Below are positions 1 to 6,732 of a stretch of 16,282 nt of DNA, one piece after another. Source of the stretch: Spirochaetes bacterium ADurb.Bin110 (GTDB taxonomy: Bacteria > Spirochaetota > Spirochaetia > Treponematales > Rectinemataceae); assembly GCA_002070755.1 (NCBI GenBank), contig MWDY01000127.1, positions 1 through 16,282 on the forward strand, given 5' to 3'. Below the pieces are notes generated by a model. The model saw only the letters and a list, made by a program, of their open reading frames with translations. It searched no databases and was not told the origin of the DNA. The position numbers and the translations under genes are program-made. How positions within the stretch are numbered: position 1 is the first letter of the stretch; every line of letters begins with the position of its first letter.

Positions 1-96
1 GTCCTCAAACATCTTGACTTGGAACTGCCCGATCTCGCAGCCACTCCAATTGAGACTGCTTTTACCTCGCCTCTTCATACCGAACATATTACCTAA
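1..96 (+). CDS. 3' end of an unrecognised plus-strand gene (partial)
   Basis: Reading frame 1 is open from the window edge to a TAA at 94-96, giving a 31-residue C-terminal tail ending in LHTEHIT. The composition (LELPDLAATPIETAF...) looks protein-like rather than random, but it is too short to assign to a family. It converges on the restriction-modification genes, which are on the other strand. The upstream part is outside the window, so it may be a host gene, another cassette or a transposase. It could also be a chance open frame. Confidence 0.35.
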   Translation, partial: VLKHLDLELPDLAATPIETAFTSPLHTEHIT

Positions 97-162
97 AACG
101 GAAAGTTAGGAATTAACTTAGTTATTAGATTGCTCACCCATATTTTTTACCTAAAGAAAAGA

Positions 163-176
163 AATGACTTGTCATT
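163..176 (-). terminator. Weak hairpin after the methyltransferase, possible terminator
   Basis: The 14-bp inverted repeat AATGACTTGTCATT lies about 60 bp beyond the methyltransferase stop codon. On the minus strand it is followed by a pyrimidine-rich, T-rich run (TCTTTTCTTT). The geometry suggests a Rho-independent terminator for the R-M operon, but the stem is short and not GC-rich and the loop is tight, so this is tentative. Confidence 0.25.
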
Positions 177-237
177 CAACCTTGGAATGCCAACCCTTTG
201 GTGGTAGCCGTTCGTTTTTAAGAAACTAATGTCCAGC

Positions 238-1194
238 TTATTCTCCATCCAAAACAAGCCTATCTTCTGTGCTATCTATATTTGAAAAAAGAGTCGGAGT
301 ATTAAATGATAATGAAAAATCATTGATGCGCCTTTTTGCTAACTTTATATATTCTTCATCGATATCATATCCAACATAGTGCCTTTGAGCCTTAATTGCT
401 GCAATTGCTGTTTGACCACTTCCAATAAATGGATCCAGAACTAATTCTCCTTTAAAAGTATATAATTGAATTAATCTATATGGCAATTCTATAGGGAAAG
501 GAGCTGGATGACCTGTTTTCTTTGCCGACTCTGCAGGGAAAGTCCATACGCTTTTAGTAAAATCCAAAAATTCTTCTTTAGAAATTGTGCTTTTTCTTCC
601 AAGATTCTGTCTTGTAAATGTTCCTTTAGAGAATACTAGTATATATTCATGAATATCTCGCAATGTTGGATTTTTAGCTGAGAGCCAGCTACCCCATGCA
701 GTTGAAGGGCTTACACTAGTTGCTTTATTCCAAATGATTTCGCCTCTCATCATAAATCCTAAATCAATCATATCTTCTATGATAAACGAATGAAGCGGAA
801 TATATGGTTTCCTGCCTAAATTAGCAATATTAATACATGCTCTTCCGCCATAAACGAGTATTCTCTTAACTTCACTCCATACTTTTTTTAAGAATGTTCG
901 ATATTCGCTTAGTGTAAGATTACTATCATACTCTTTTCCGACATTATAGGGTGGAGAAGTAACCATTAGATGCACACTGTTATCTGGTAATTCTTCCATG
1001 TTTTCACTTGTCTTGCATATAAGAGCGTCTGTGTATTGGGACTTAACAGCCTTTTCTATATATTCTCCTGGTTCTTCTTTTGGCAAACCATCGTACAATC
1101 TGCTTGAATAGAAAGGACTAGAGTCATGATTAATTCTTCCTGGGGATCCAAACGAACTTGTCCTAGTACCATTTTTTGGCCTGTAATTTTCCAT
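238..1194 (-). CDS. Beta-class DNA methyltransferase of a type II R-M system (N4-cytosine or N6-adenine)
   Basis: This 318-residue protein would transfer a methyl group from S-adenosylmethionine to the exocyclic amino group of a base in a specific site, protecting DNA from the endonuclease encoded just upstream. The catalytic motif TSPPYN (residues 79-84) precedes the SAM-binding motif DPFIGSGQT (254-262), which is the beta-class order. A GYDIDEEY segment follows at 275-282. The SPPY form of the catalytic motif is most often seen in N4-cytosine enzymes, but N6-adenine is not excluded. The ATG directly abuts the TAA of the endonuclease gene, and a GAGGA ribosome-binding site lies inside the end of that gene, so the two are one operon. 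Motifs and length are intact. The target sequence cannot be read from the protein alone; if the partner is truly ThaI-like, CGCG is the expectation. Confidence 0.9.
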   Translation of the reverse strand: MENYRPKNGTRTSSFGSPGRINHDSSPFYSSRLYDGLPKEEPGEYIEKAVKSQYTDALICKTSENMEELPDNSVHLMVTSPPYNVGKEYDSNLTLSEYRTFLKKVWSEVKRILVYGGRACINIANLGRKPYIPLHSFIIEDMIDLGFMMRGEIIWNKATSVSPSTAWGSWLSAKNPTLRDIHEYILVFSKGTFTRQNLGRKSTISKEEFLDFTKSVWTFPAESAKKTGHPAPFPIELPYRLIQLYTFKGELVLDPFIGSGQTAIAAIKAQRHYVGYDIDEEYIKLAKRRINDFSLSFNTPTLFSNIDSTEDRLVLDGE

Positions 1195-1827
1195 TTAATC
1201 CTCTTTCCATAAGTCAATCCATCTTTTATAAGGATCATACTCAATATTTGTTTTGTTCCATTCTATCATAATCTTCCTTGATTTATTATCGCAAACTAGC
1301 TTGGTTAGTGCTTCTTTATTTATCTCAACACCTCTGGGGTTTGTACCAGGTATAGGAAGCTTAATATATCTTTCTCTTCCTAAAAGATCAAATATTCTCT
1401 TTTGCGCTTCTAATGAGATATAATAGAATCCTCCAATGCTTCCCCAGTTTATTTGAGCAAGCAAAATATCACATTGAGGATAATAGCTATTATTGAATTG
1501 TCTTGCTTTTTCAGCATCTACGGTCCATATCAATTTGACCCCTGAAAGAATTTTTCCAGTAATTGTCTTAATGGATATCGGCTGGTCAAATAGTAGCGCA
1601 TCTATTTCATGTTCAGTTATAGGTATCTCTGTTTTAACATTTTTTTCACCAAATTTATAGATAAGCAGAGCTACTATTATCCTCTCACGGATAGAACCTA
1701 CTTCCATGCCGATTTTGCCTGCTCTCGAGCTCTCTAATTCTGCAAGTTGGAATAGATAAGGTAATCGTTTCTGTATTTTACATTTGATCCTATCATCTTC
1801 GAATAATTCTAAGATATGTTCTGACAA
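1195..1827 (-). CDS. Probable type II restriction endonuclease, ThaI-like
   Basis: This 210-residue protein is the expected nuclease partner of the adjacent methyltransferase. From memory of the family it resembles ThaI-type endonucleases, whose prototype cuts CGCG; this is recognition, not a search result. A PD-(D/E)XK-like site is visible around residues 67-88: acidic residues E72, E74 and D76, then S85-I86-K87 in a strand-like segment (PISIKT). The start is TTG at 1825-1827, chosen because a perfect AGGAGG lies eight bases upstream and no better ATG exists. The endonuclease precedes the methyltransferase, so translation of the methyltransferase from its internal site would matter for host safety. 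No controller (C) gene is present. If it is not ThaI-like, it is still most likely the R-M nuclease because of its position. Confidence 0.7.
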   Translation of the reverse strand: MSEHILELFEDDRIKCKIQKRLPYLFQLAELESSRAGKIGMEVGSIRERIIVALLIYKFGEKNVKTEIPITEHEIDALLFDQPISIKTITGKILSGVKLIWTVDAEKARQFNNSYYPQCDILLAQINWGSIGGFYYISLEAQKRIFDLLGRERYIKLPIPGTNPRGVEINKEALTKLVCDNKSRKIMIEWNKTNIEYDPYKRWIDLWKED

Positions 1828-1851
1828 ATAAAGATCCTCCTTTCTTTATAG

Positions 1852-1880
1852 TTCATATATGAGGGCACATCGCTTGTCAA
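1852..1880 (-). promoter_or_regulatory. Promoter of the R-M operon, with a palindrome over the -10 box
   Basis: On the minus strand a perfect -35 TTGACA (1875-1880) is separated by 17 bp from TATGAA (1852-1857), a 4/6 match to the -10 consensus. The start codon is about 25 bp downstream of the -10. A perfect 10-bp palindrome, TCATATATGA (1853-1862), overlaps the -10 and could be an operator, or simply AT-rich symmetry. The promoter sits between the insertion sequence end and the endonuclease gene. Confidence 0.6.
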
Positions 1881-1964
1881 GATAAAACTTACATTGAAGC
1901 CAAAAAAGAATTATTTTAAGAGCCTCTTATAAAATTTTCAATTAAGGTCTTTTATGATATCGGG

Positions 1965-2008
1965 GGTCATCTTATTCCCCGGGCAAGGTCATGGTAATTT
2001 CCCGGGGG
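1965..2008. repeat. Two 22-bp terminal repeats at the istB end of the IS
   Basis: Two tandem units, 1965-1986 and 1987-2008, both begin GGTCAT and both end in a CCCGGG-rich core. They lie between the istB stop codon and the outer tip, where IS21 elements carry multiple transposase-binding repeats. They differ in length and sequence from the 34-bp repeats at the other end. Confidence 0.5.
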
Positions 2009-2043
2009 TACACAGTCTGTTACAGCATAGTTGCCAAACGCCG

Positions 2044-2811
2044 TCAAGCAGCGGGCTGGGCGGTTGCCATGTTCAAAATGCCTTCCTTACGGTACGAGCG
2101 GCCTGAAGTGACGATCAGTTTGACCGCTCCTGAGACAAGCCTATCCATGATCGCGCCTCCTACAATCTGTTCCGGGAAAATCGAGAACCAGTCTTCAGCA
2201 GGACGGTTGGATGTGATCACAATCGAGCCTTCCTGAAGGCGTTCGTCGGAGAGCGTGTACAGAAGCTCTGTTTCCTGCTGGCTGTAAAGCCTAAAGGCAA
2301 AATCATCGAGAATGAGGAGGCCAGCGTCCAGGCATCGCTTCACAAGAAGCTGAGAGCGATGTATAGATAAACCTTCTGGGAGAAGTTTTTCTAGGAGCTT
2401 ATGAGTTTTGAAGAATACTACATCCATTCCTCTGCGAGTTGCTTCATGGCCTATTGCTTGAGCGATGTGAGACTTACCTATACCAGGAGGGCCCGCGAGG
2501 ACAAGATTTCTCCTTTGATCGATGAATCTACAGGAAGCCAGGTCTCGTATCGTGGGAGCAGGTAGGACCGATGCATTGAATTCAAAGTCAAAGTTTTCGA
2601 AGGTCATCTGACGAGAGAAGCCAGCAGTCTTAAGTCTTTTTTGGAAAGAGTTAGAATCTCTGCTTGCAAGCTCATCCTGTATGAGGAGTGAAGCGAATTC
2701 AAGATAGCCCAGTTTTGAGACTTCTGCTTCCTGAGCTCTCCTATCCAGGTTGTCTGCCATACCAGGTAGACGCAAGCGTTTGAGGTCGCTGATCATGTCT
2801 TGGGTATTCAT
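2044..2811 (-). CDS. istB: IstB, AAA+ ATPase helper of IS21 transposition
   Basis: This 255-residue protein matches IstB, the ATPase that binds DNA non-specifically, remodels the target and stimulates the IstA transposase. An N-terminal helical domain (about 1-80) starts with the usual pattern LKRLRLPGMADNL. The ATPase core follows: Walker A GPPGIGKS at 107-114, Walker B LLILDD at 165-170, and a sensor-like VITSN at 198-202. Length is normal for the family and all nucleotide-binding motifs are intact. It lies 70 bp downstream of istA; that gap contains two hairpins that may tune its translation. It ends about 90 bp from the IS tip. Confidence 0.95.
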   Translation of the reverse strand: MNTQDMISDLKRLRLPGMADNLDRRAQEAEVSKLGYLEFASLLIQDELASRDSNSFQKRLKTAGFSRQMTFENFDFEFNASVLPAPTIRDLASCRFIDQRRNLVLAGPPGIGKSHIAQAIGHEATRRGMDVVFFKTHKLLEKLLPEGLSIHRSQLLVKRCLDAGLLILDDFAFRLYSQQETELLYTLSDERLQEGSIVITSNRPAEDWFSIFPEQIVGGAIMDRLVSGAVKLIVTSGRSYRKEGILNMATAQPAA

Positions 2812-2823
2812 GGCTAGCCTCCT

Positions 2824-2884
2824 TGTGGCTATTCATTGCGGGCCCCTACGGGTCCGCCTAAACGGATAGCTTTAGTATCCGTTA
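2824..2884 (-). promoter_or_regulatory. Two hairpins between istA and istB
   Basis: The istA-istB gap holds two adjacent inverted repeats. One is AACGGATA...TATCCGTT, which covers the istA stop codon. The other is GCGGGCCC-CTAC-GGGTCCGC, with 7 of 8 pairs. No T-run follows, so they do not look like a terminator. They could form an RNA structure that couples or limits istB translation. The reading is inferred from the sequence only. Confidence 0.45.
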
Positions 2885-4441
2885 AGAACCCGTATAGTAG
2901 CTCGCCTCTCTTCCCATGGCCTTGCCTTCTAAAGAGAGCACAATAGGGAAGACGATCTGTCCTTCTTCTTCGGCAAAGAAGGCTTTTAGCCTATCAGGAG
3001 AAAAGACATGTTGAGCAATAGCCTTTCCTAGGACATGGCTGAAACCTTTTTGTGATTTGTATTTCTCAAGAACCCTGAGGCAACCTTGGGCTCTACGGAT
3101 ACCCAGATTGCCAGAGTTTTCTAGTATCTGTCCAATATAGTGTCCAGCCTGAGGACTTAGGGCTTCTGCCTGTCTTCTGAGCCATGCAGCATAGGAGCCT
3201 TGGCTAAAAGGTTGAGCATAGGGCGGAAAATCCTCTGGCAAATAGGCTCGTCTCGCTTCCTTGGGTACTGTGTAGCTCCGAACAAGCTTATGTTCAAAAT
3301 AGATTTGGACAAAGCTTTCGGTAGAACGTACTGCGACATTCTTTCCAATGAGGCTTGCAGGTAGGCCATAGAGCTTATGATCAACAGTGATAAATTGGTC
3401 AGGATGAACTTTGGGGTATGACCAGCGACTAGGAGTATAGGGTACAGCTGGAAGTGGACCAAGTACTTCCTTTTCATAGTTCTTGAAGGCTTCCCAGGGT
3501 TTTAGGCCAGTAGTACCATGTCTTCTAGCTCCATAGGTAGAGCGGCACCAGTCCATGGAATCCTCGTTGAGGTTATCGAGGCTTTCCTCAGGGTGAATAT
3601 AGGTGAGGAATTTCCATGCTTCCTTGGCCACCTGTACAAAGCGTTCGACCTTTCCCTTATCCTTGGGATGAGCTACTCTTGCTGGATCGGCAAGAAGGCC
3701 GTAATGATCACAGAGTTCAGCAAATGTCCTATTGAGTAGCGGATCATAGAGCTGAGGCTTTAGAATACCAGCCTTGAGATTATCCAGATTGAGGTACTTT
3801 GTTGTTCCGCCATAAAATTCCAGAGCTTTTACAGTAGAATAAGCGAAGCTCGCCTCATCTTGACTTGTGGTAAAGAGGATAAAAGGTAGTCTTGAGGCTG
3901 ATAGTATCGCGATATAGGCATAGATAATTCTGCATTTACCGTCTACAATCCAGAGCCCCATCCTTGCGTAATCGAGCTGTAGCTCTTCACCCCATGCTTG
4001 CTCAATGCGGATCACTGGATGGTTCTTGGCTCTAATAAGTCCATTAGTCCTTATGAAGCGTGTAAAACTTTGATAACTTGTTTTTTGGTCTAGTTCATAT
4101 TTGCAAACAAGTACTTCCCATACTGTTATGGCTTTCATGGGAAGCCTAAGCTTCTCTGGCTCTCCTTCTAAAAGCTTTTGAATTTCATCCTGATATAAGC
4201 TGAATATCGTTTGACTCGGTTGTGGCTTTCTATTCTCCTTGCAGACTTGAGAGAGTATTTCTATGGCTTTGGTATAGCTCGTTCCTGCTGGAATAGAGAG
4301 CTTAAGTATTCTAGCTGCATATTCATTGACTGTCTTTCGGTCGAGTCCCCGCTCTTGTGCTATCCTTCGCCGAGAGTGGCCCTTAATTAAACGAGACCAT
4401 ATCTCAAACAGTTCCTCAGGCTTCATCGTCCGATACCCCAT
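2882..4441 (-). CDS. istA: IstA, DDE transposase of IS21
   Basis: The protein of about 519 residues is the catalytic transposase that cuts and joins the IS ends. An N-terminal helix-turn-helix lies at about 12-42 (IKGHSRRRIAQERGLDRKTV). The RNase H-fold catalytic triad can be read as D157 (LQLDYA), D220 (LNLDNLKAG) and E266 (KGKVERF), the usual IS21 pattern. A C-terminal beta-barrel-like region with PKVHPDQFITVDHKLYGLP follows. I chose the ATG at 4439-4441 because GGAGGT lies four bases upstream; an in-frame TTG at 4498 and an ATG at 4453 would extend the protein into the IS end repeats without a better ribosome site. The gene is intact and precedes istB. Confidence 0.95.
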   Translation of the reverse strand: MGYRTMKPEELFEIWSRLIKGHSRRRIAQERGLDRKTVNEYAARILKLSIPAGTSYTKAIEILSQVCKENRKPQPSQTIFSLYQDEIQKLLEGEPEKLRLPMKAITVWEVLVCKYELDQKTSYQSFTRFIRTNGLIRAKNHPVIRIEQAWGEELQLDYARMGLWIVDGKCRIIYAYIAILSASRLPFILFTTSQDEASFAYSTVKALEFYGGTTKYLNLDNLKAGILKPQLYDPLLNRTFAELCDHYGLLADPARVAHPKDKGKVERFVQVAKEAWKFLTYIHPEESLDNLNEDSMDWCRSTYGARRHGTTGLKPWEAFKNYEKEVLGPLPAVPYTPSRWSYPKVHPDQFITVDHKLYGLPASLIGKNVAVRSTESFVQIYFEHKLVRSYTVPKEARRAYLPEDFPPYAQPFSQGSYAAWLRRQAEALSPQAGHYIGQILENSGNLGIRRAQGCLRVLEKYKSQKGFSHVLGKAIAQHVFSPDRLKAFFAEEEGQIVFPIVLSLEGKAMGREASYYTGS

Positions 4442-4490
4442 ATTGACCTCCATTGCATTAAGCCTATGGAGGTCGAGTACCTGACGAAAG

Positions 4491-4564
4491 TGGCCCAATT
4501 ATTTTGAGCAGATTTGCCTTAAACTGGCCCCTATATCTTGAGCAAAATTCCTTAAAAGTGGCGG
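4491..4564. repeat. 34-bp terminal repeats at the istA end of the IS
   Basis: Two full tandem copies (4491-4524 and 4525-4558) and the start of a third (4559-4564) begin TGGCCC/TGGCGG. The full copies share TTGAGCA and CCTTAAA at the same positions. This is typical of IstA-binding sites at IS21 ends. They lie directly upstream of istA and may also overlap its promoter. Confidence 0.65.
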
Positions 4565-4583
4565 AATATAGTGAGCGGCGACA

Positions 4584-4929
4584 CCTTACCGAAGCACATA
4601 AAAAATACCTTACCGTACCACATAAAAAACATCTTACCGAAGCATGTAAAAATTACCTTGACATTAGCATGATGAACCTCATGGTGCTGTACCGGAGGAA
4701 GGCGAAGGCCTTCTTTGTGGCTCTATTGGATACCATATTCGAGATGGTCAGAATAGTTTTTGGGAAGCGAATTTGTCAGCTTATAGCTGCTTGAAAAACC
4801 AGAAAGCGAGTTCTTCAGGAACCCCTAGGTATAAATAAGCGAGAATTGAGGTTATTAAAAAGTTATAAGCACTATTTTGCAAAAAGGATATTACTCATAT
4901 TCCCTATTTTGAAAAGTTAGGGTTTAAAT
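4584..4929. other. Gene-poor junction between the IS and the caspase cassette
   Basis: This 346-bp stretch starts with three 24-bp repeats. An open plus-strand frame then runs to a stop at about 4794 (including NLMVLYRRKAKAFF and FGKRICQLIAA). I do not recognise it; it may be the tail of a gene cut by the IS. From 4795 to 4929 the DNA is AT-rich. CCCTATTTTGAAAAGTTAGGG at 4902-4922 has short inverted arms (CCCTA/TAGGG) just beyond the caspase stop codon and could be a weak terminator, or the remaining half of a cassette attC site (CCCTAAC on the minus strand). I find no intact partner GTTRRRY site, so a full attC is not supported here. Confidence 0.4.
4585..4656 (+). repeat. Three tandem 24-bp repeats
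   Basis: Units at 4585-4608, 4609-4632 and 4633-4656 share CTTACCG at the start and an A-rich end; a fourth begins CTT at 4657. The 24-bp period is a whole number of codons. In the plus frame each unit encodes an eight-residue repeat of the form LTEAHKKY. They lie right outside the proposed IS tip, so they may be part of the target, or an unusual extension of the IS end. Confidence 0.7.
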
Positions 4930-6345
4930 TTATTGTTCTTCAAACAAAGCTAATATTTCGTCTTTTGTAAGTATTCGATTATATATTCTTATATCATCTA
5001 TTTGACCACTAAAATATTGAATATTATTTGCTCCATTTCTACCAATATAAAAATTCCCAAATCCTTTATATTCATGATTGATATAAGCATTTGCAATTTC
5101 CTTACCATCTAAAAATATTGTACTACTCTTGGAAAGATAATCGTACATTCCTACAATATGATGCCATTTTGTATTATCTGGATATGTTCCTTTTGTGGTA
5201 ATACCGTCAAGATAAAAATCTAATAAAATTGTATCATCAGATCTAAATCCAAAATGCAAAACGCAATAAGGTTGGTTAAAGCCTTGTCCAATTAGATCCT
5301 GATGATTACCATTGATGGCGTCTCTTTTAAACCACATTGAAATAGAAAAACTTTTTTCAATTAAATTAATTTGATCACTACAGTCGATGTAACTGTCTAT
5401 CCCATTTAGTATTATAGCATTATAATCCCTATTAAATCTATCTTTACTATATTGAATATTATATGAAGTTATAATATTTTTCTTAGCACTAGTATCAAGT
5501 GTATTTCCGGTAAATAATAATTCAATAAGCAGGCTGTCTCTCGGGACTATTTGATTATTAGTATGAGGATTTATTTCAATGGAGCTACTTACCTCATCTG
5601 TATTTGTTAAATAGTATGATTCAAAAAATTGATTATATACAGCAGGTATCTGCTCCCCATGAGTGTTATTTTGTACAATTAAGCCAGCTTTATTGAATAC
5701 TTCTTTGATTTCAACACTTTTTAGTGTAAGTGTCTTTAACAATGCATCGGCGAAGACACTATTTTTACCAGTACCATCTTGTGCGACCTCTCCTGAACTT
5801 GTGGAATATACAATAATACTTCCTGGTGGCTGTCGACCGACGACGCTCAGGCCTCTTACTCCCGATCGACTCCAGCCAAATGGATTGTCTCGACATGCAT
5901 CAAGAATAACAACGTTTAATTTATTATGTGCTGATTGTAAAAGGTCTAATACTGTCTGCAAAGATAAAGATTTTACCTTTAAAAATTGTTCACTTTGTAT
6001 TTTGGCATCAGATGGGATCAAGAAATTTTCATATGACGATTGTACACCATGGCCAGCATAATAAAATATTCCTACATTATTTCTATCTTGAGCTAATTTT
6101 TCTTTAAACGCCAATACAGCATTTTCTAAATCTATAAGGCTACTATCAATTAGTTTTGTAACTTCAAAGCCTAAGGATGAAAGCGTAGCGGCAATATCGT
6201 TTGCATCGTTAATTGGGTTTTTCAGTTTACCTAAATAAGCATAATTTGCATTTCCAATAACTAATGCTACTCTATTTTCTGCAGATATATATGTGGTCAA
6301 TAATAAGATTAATATAATTAGAGCAATAAGAAATTTGGATTTCAT
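4930..6345 (-). CDS. Secreted caspase-fold peptidase (C14) with C-terminal LamG domain
   Basis: This 471-residue protein begins with a signal peptide (about 1-22: MKSK, then a run of I/L, then YISA). A peptidase C14 domain follows (about 24-245), opening with the family start VALVIGNANY. Catalytic His99 lies in YYAGHGVQ and Cys151 in VILDACRDNP, so the dyad is intact. A DGTGKNSVFADALL segment follows at 190-203. Residues about 300-470 form a concanavalin-like LamG domain (SISMWFK, WHHIVGMYD, FLDGKEI, GQIDDIRIYNR). Such enzymes usually cut after basic residues; here the substrate is unknown and the LamG part probably binds sugar or a surface. The start at 6345 has AAGGA six bases upstream and puts the signal peptide first; a longer start at 6372 would add nine polar residues inside the attC-like site. 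It lies directly after that site, as the next cassette would. Confidence 0.9.
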   Translation of the reverse strand: MKSKFLIALIILILLLTTYISAENRVALVIGNANYAYLGKLKNPINDANDIAATLSSLGFEVTKLIDSSLIDLENAVLAFKEKLAQDRNNVGIFYYAGHGVQSSYENFLIPSDAKIQSEQFLKVKSLSLQTVLDLLQSAHNKLNVVILDACRDNPFGWSRSGVRGLSVVGRQPPGSIIVYSTSSGEVAQDGTGKNSVFADALLKTLTLKSVEIKEVFNKAGLIVQNNTHGEQIPAVYNQFFESYYLTNTDEVSSSIEINPHTNNQIVPRDSLLIELLFTGNTLDTSAKKNIITSYNIQYSKDRFNRDYNAIILNGIDSYIDCSDQINLIEKSFSISMWFKRDAINGNHQDLIGQGFNQPYCVLHFGFRSDDTILLDFYLDGITTKGTYPDNTKWHHIVGMYDYLSKSSTIFLDGKEIANAYINHEYKGFGNFYIGRNGANNIQYFSGQIDDIRIYNRILTKDEILALFEEQ

Positions 6346-6370
6346 ATTTATCCTTTTTGTGTGAAGACCC

Positions 6371-6478
6371 ATCTAACGTGCGCTTGACCTGTAATCCGAG
6401 ACTGGCGCGATTCGTGCGTCAATGACCTAAGCACGAATCGTGACAAGCCGGATTATCAGGTCTAAGCGATTGTTAGCT
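6371..6478 (-). other. Integron attC-like recombination site
   Basis: Read on the minus strand, the 108-bp element begins AGCTAAC (6478-6472) and ends GTTAGAT (6377-6371). These correspond to the RYYYAAC and GTTRRRY core boxes; the second is a perfect match and the first has one mismatch. Between them the arms pair almost end to end: GCTT/AAGC near the boxes; then GACCTGATAATCCG against CGGATTACAGGTC, which leaves one unpaired base; then CGATTCGTGC against GCACGAATCG, closing on a short loop. Imperfect long pairing with extrahelical bases is how integron integrase recognises the folded single strand. The site lies between the stop codon of one gene and the start of the next, both on the same strand, exactly as between gene cassettes. 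No integrase gene is in the window. Confidence 0.8.
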
Positions 6479-6483
6479 TTTTT

Positions 6484-6732
6484 TTATCTTTCGTGTTTTC
6501 CGTGAGGACTTCTTGAACAACTACCAGTTGAAGTAGATCCACAATAAATGCAATGTTCCCCATCACTTCCGTGTTGATGATTACCATGAGGACTTTTATA
6601 GCAACTTCCATAGCTTGTTGATCCACAGAAAACGCAATGCTTTTCGTCGTCTAAATGCTCATGTTTACCATGAGGACTTTTATAGCAACTTCCATAGCTT
6701 GTTGATCCACAGAATTTGCATTTAGTACTCAT
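6484..6732 (-). CDS. Small triple-repeat Cys/His protein, probably zinc-binding
   Basis: The 82-residue protein is three near-identical 28-residue repeats, each CxxCGSTSxGSCxxSPHGxH, with a short acidic or His-rich linker (EHLDDEKH, QHGSDGEH). Each unit offers three Cys and two or more His in zinc-ribbon-like spacing. The function is unknown; metal or nucleic-acid binding is inferred. Motifs of this type occur as single or double copies at the ends of other small bacterial proteins. The start is ATG at 6732 with GGAGGG five bases upstream, overlapping the TGA of the previous gene (TGATG), so translation is coupled. A perfect 50-bp DNA repeat (6581-6630 and 6665-6714) shows that at least one duplication is recent. 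It ends six bases before the attC-like site, the usual place for a cassette's last gene. Confidence 0.8.
   Translation of the reverse strand: MSTKCKFCGSTSYGSCYKSPHGKHEHLDDEKHCVFCGSTSYGSCYKSPHGNHQHGSDGEHCIYCGSTSTGSCSRSPHGKHER
6581..6714. repeat. Perfect 50-bp direct repeat, 84 bp apart
   Basis: The segments 6581-6630 and 6665-6714 are identical, with an offset of 84 bp (28 codons). They encode the GSTSYGSCYKSPHG part of the first two repeats in the Cys/His protein. Synonymous positions have not diverged, which points to recent tandem duplication or gene conversion. Confidence 0.9.

Larger units (their letters stand above)
1955..4583 (-). mobile_element. IS21-family insertion sequence (istA-istB)
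   Basis: The element carries the two-gene istA/istB arrangement of IS21 and has repeated sequences inside both ends, as this family does. I place the tips at a TG at 1955 and a CA at 4583. Read inward, the two ends share a TCA-CT-ATTCC pattern with gaps, a weak terminal inverted repeat. No convincing 4-8 bp target duplication is visible: the flanks are CTTTTA on one side and CCTTACC on the other. The exact limits are therefore uncertain, and one end may have been rearranged after insertion. Both genes look intact, so the element could be active. Confidence 0.7.

Noticed and set aside
2044..2811. DnaC-type replication helicase loader instead of IstB
   Set aside because: The gene lies directly after an IstA transposase and between IS end repeats, so IstB is the simpler reading.
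4442..4498. Longer istA starting at TTG 4498
   Set aside because: It would run into the IS end repeats, while the ATG at 4441 has a good GGAGGT site and fits the family start.
4585..4656. CRISPR array
   Set aside because: The units are tandem 24-bp repeats without spacers and no cas genes are present.
4916..4922. attC site downstream of the caspase gene
   Set aside because: A CCCTAAC box is present on the minus strand but no matching GTTRRRY partner or paired arms follow before the IS junction.
5663..6061. A 132-residue plus-strand open frame
   Set aside because: It lies antisense to the caspase catalytic domain, which has both active-site residues and a signal peptide.
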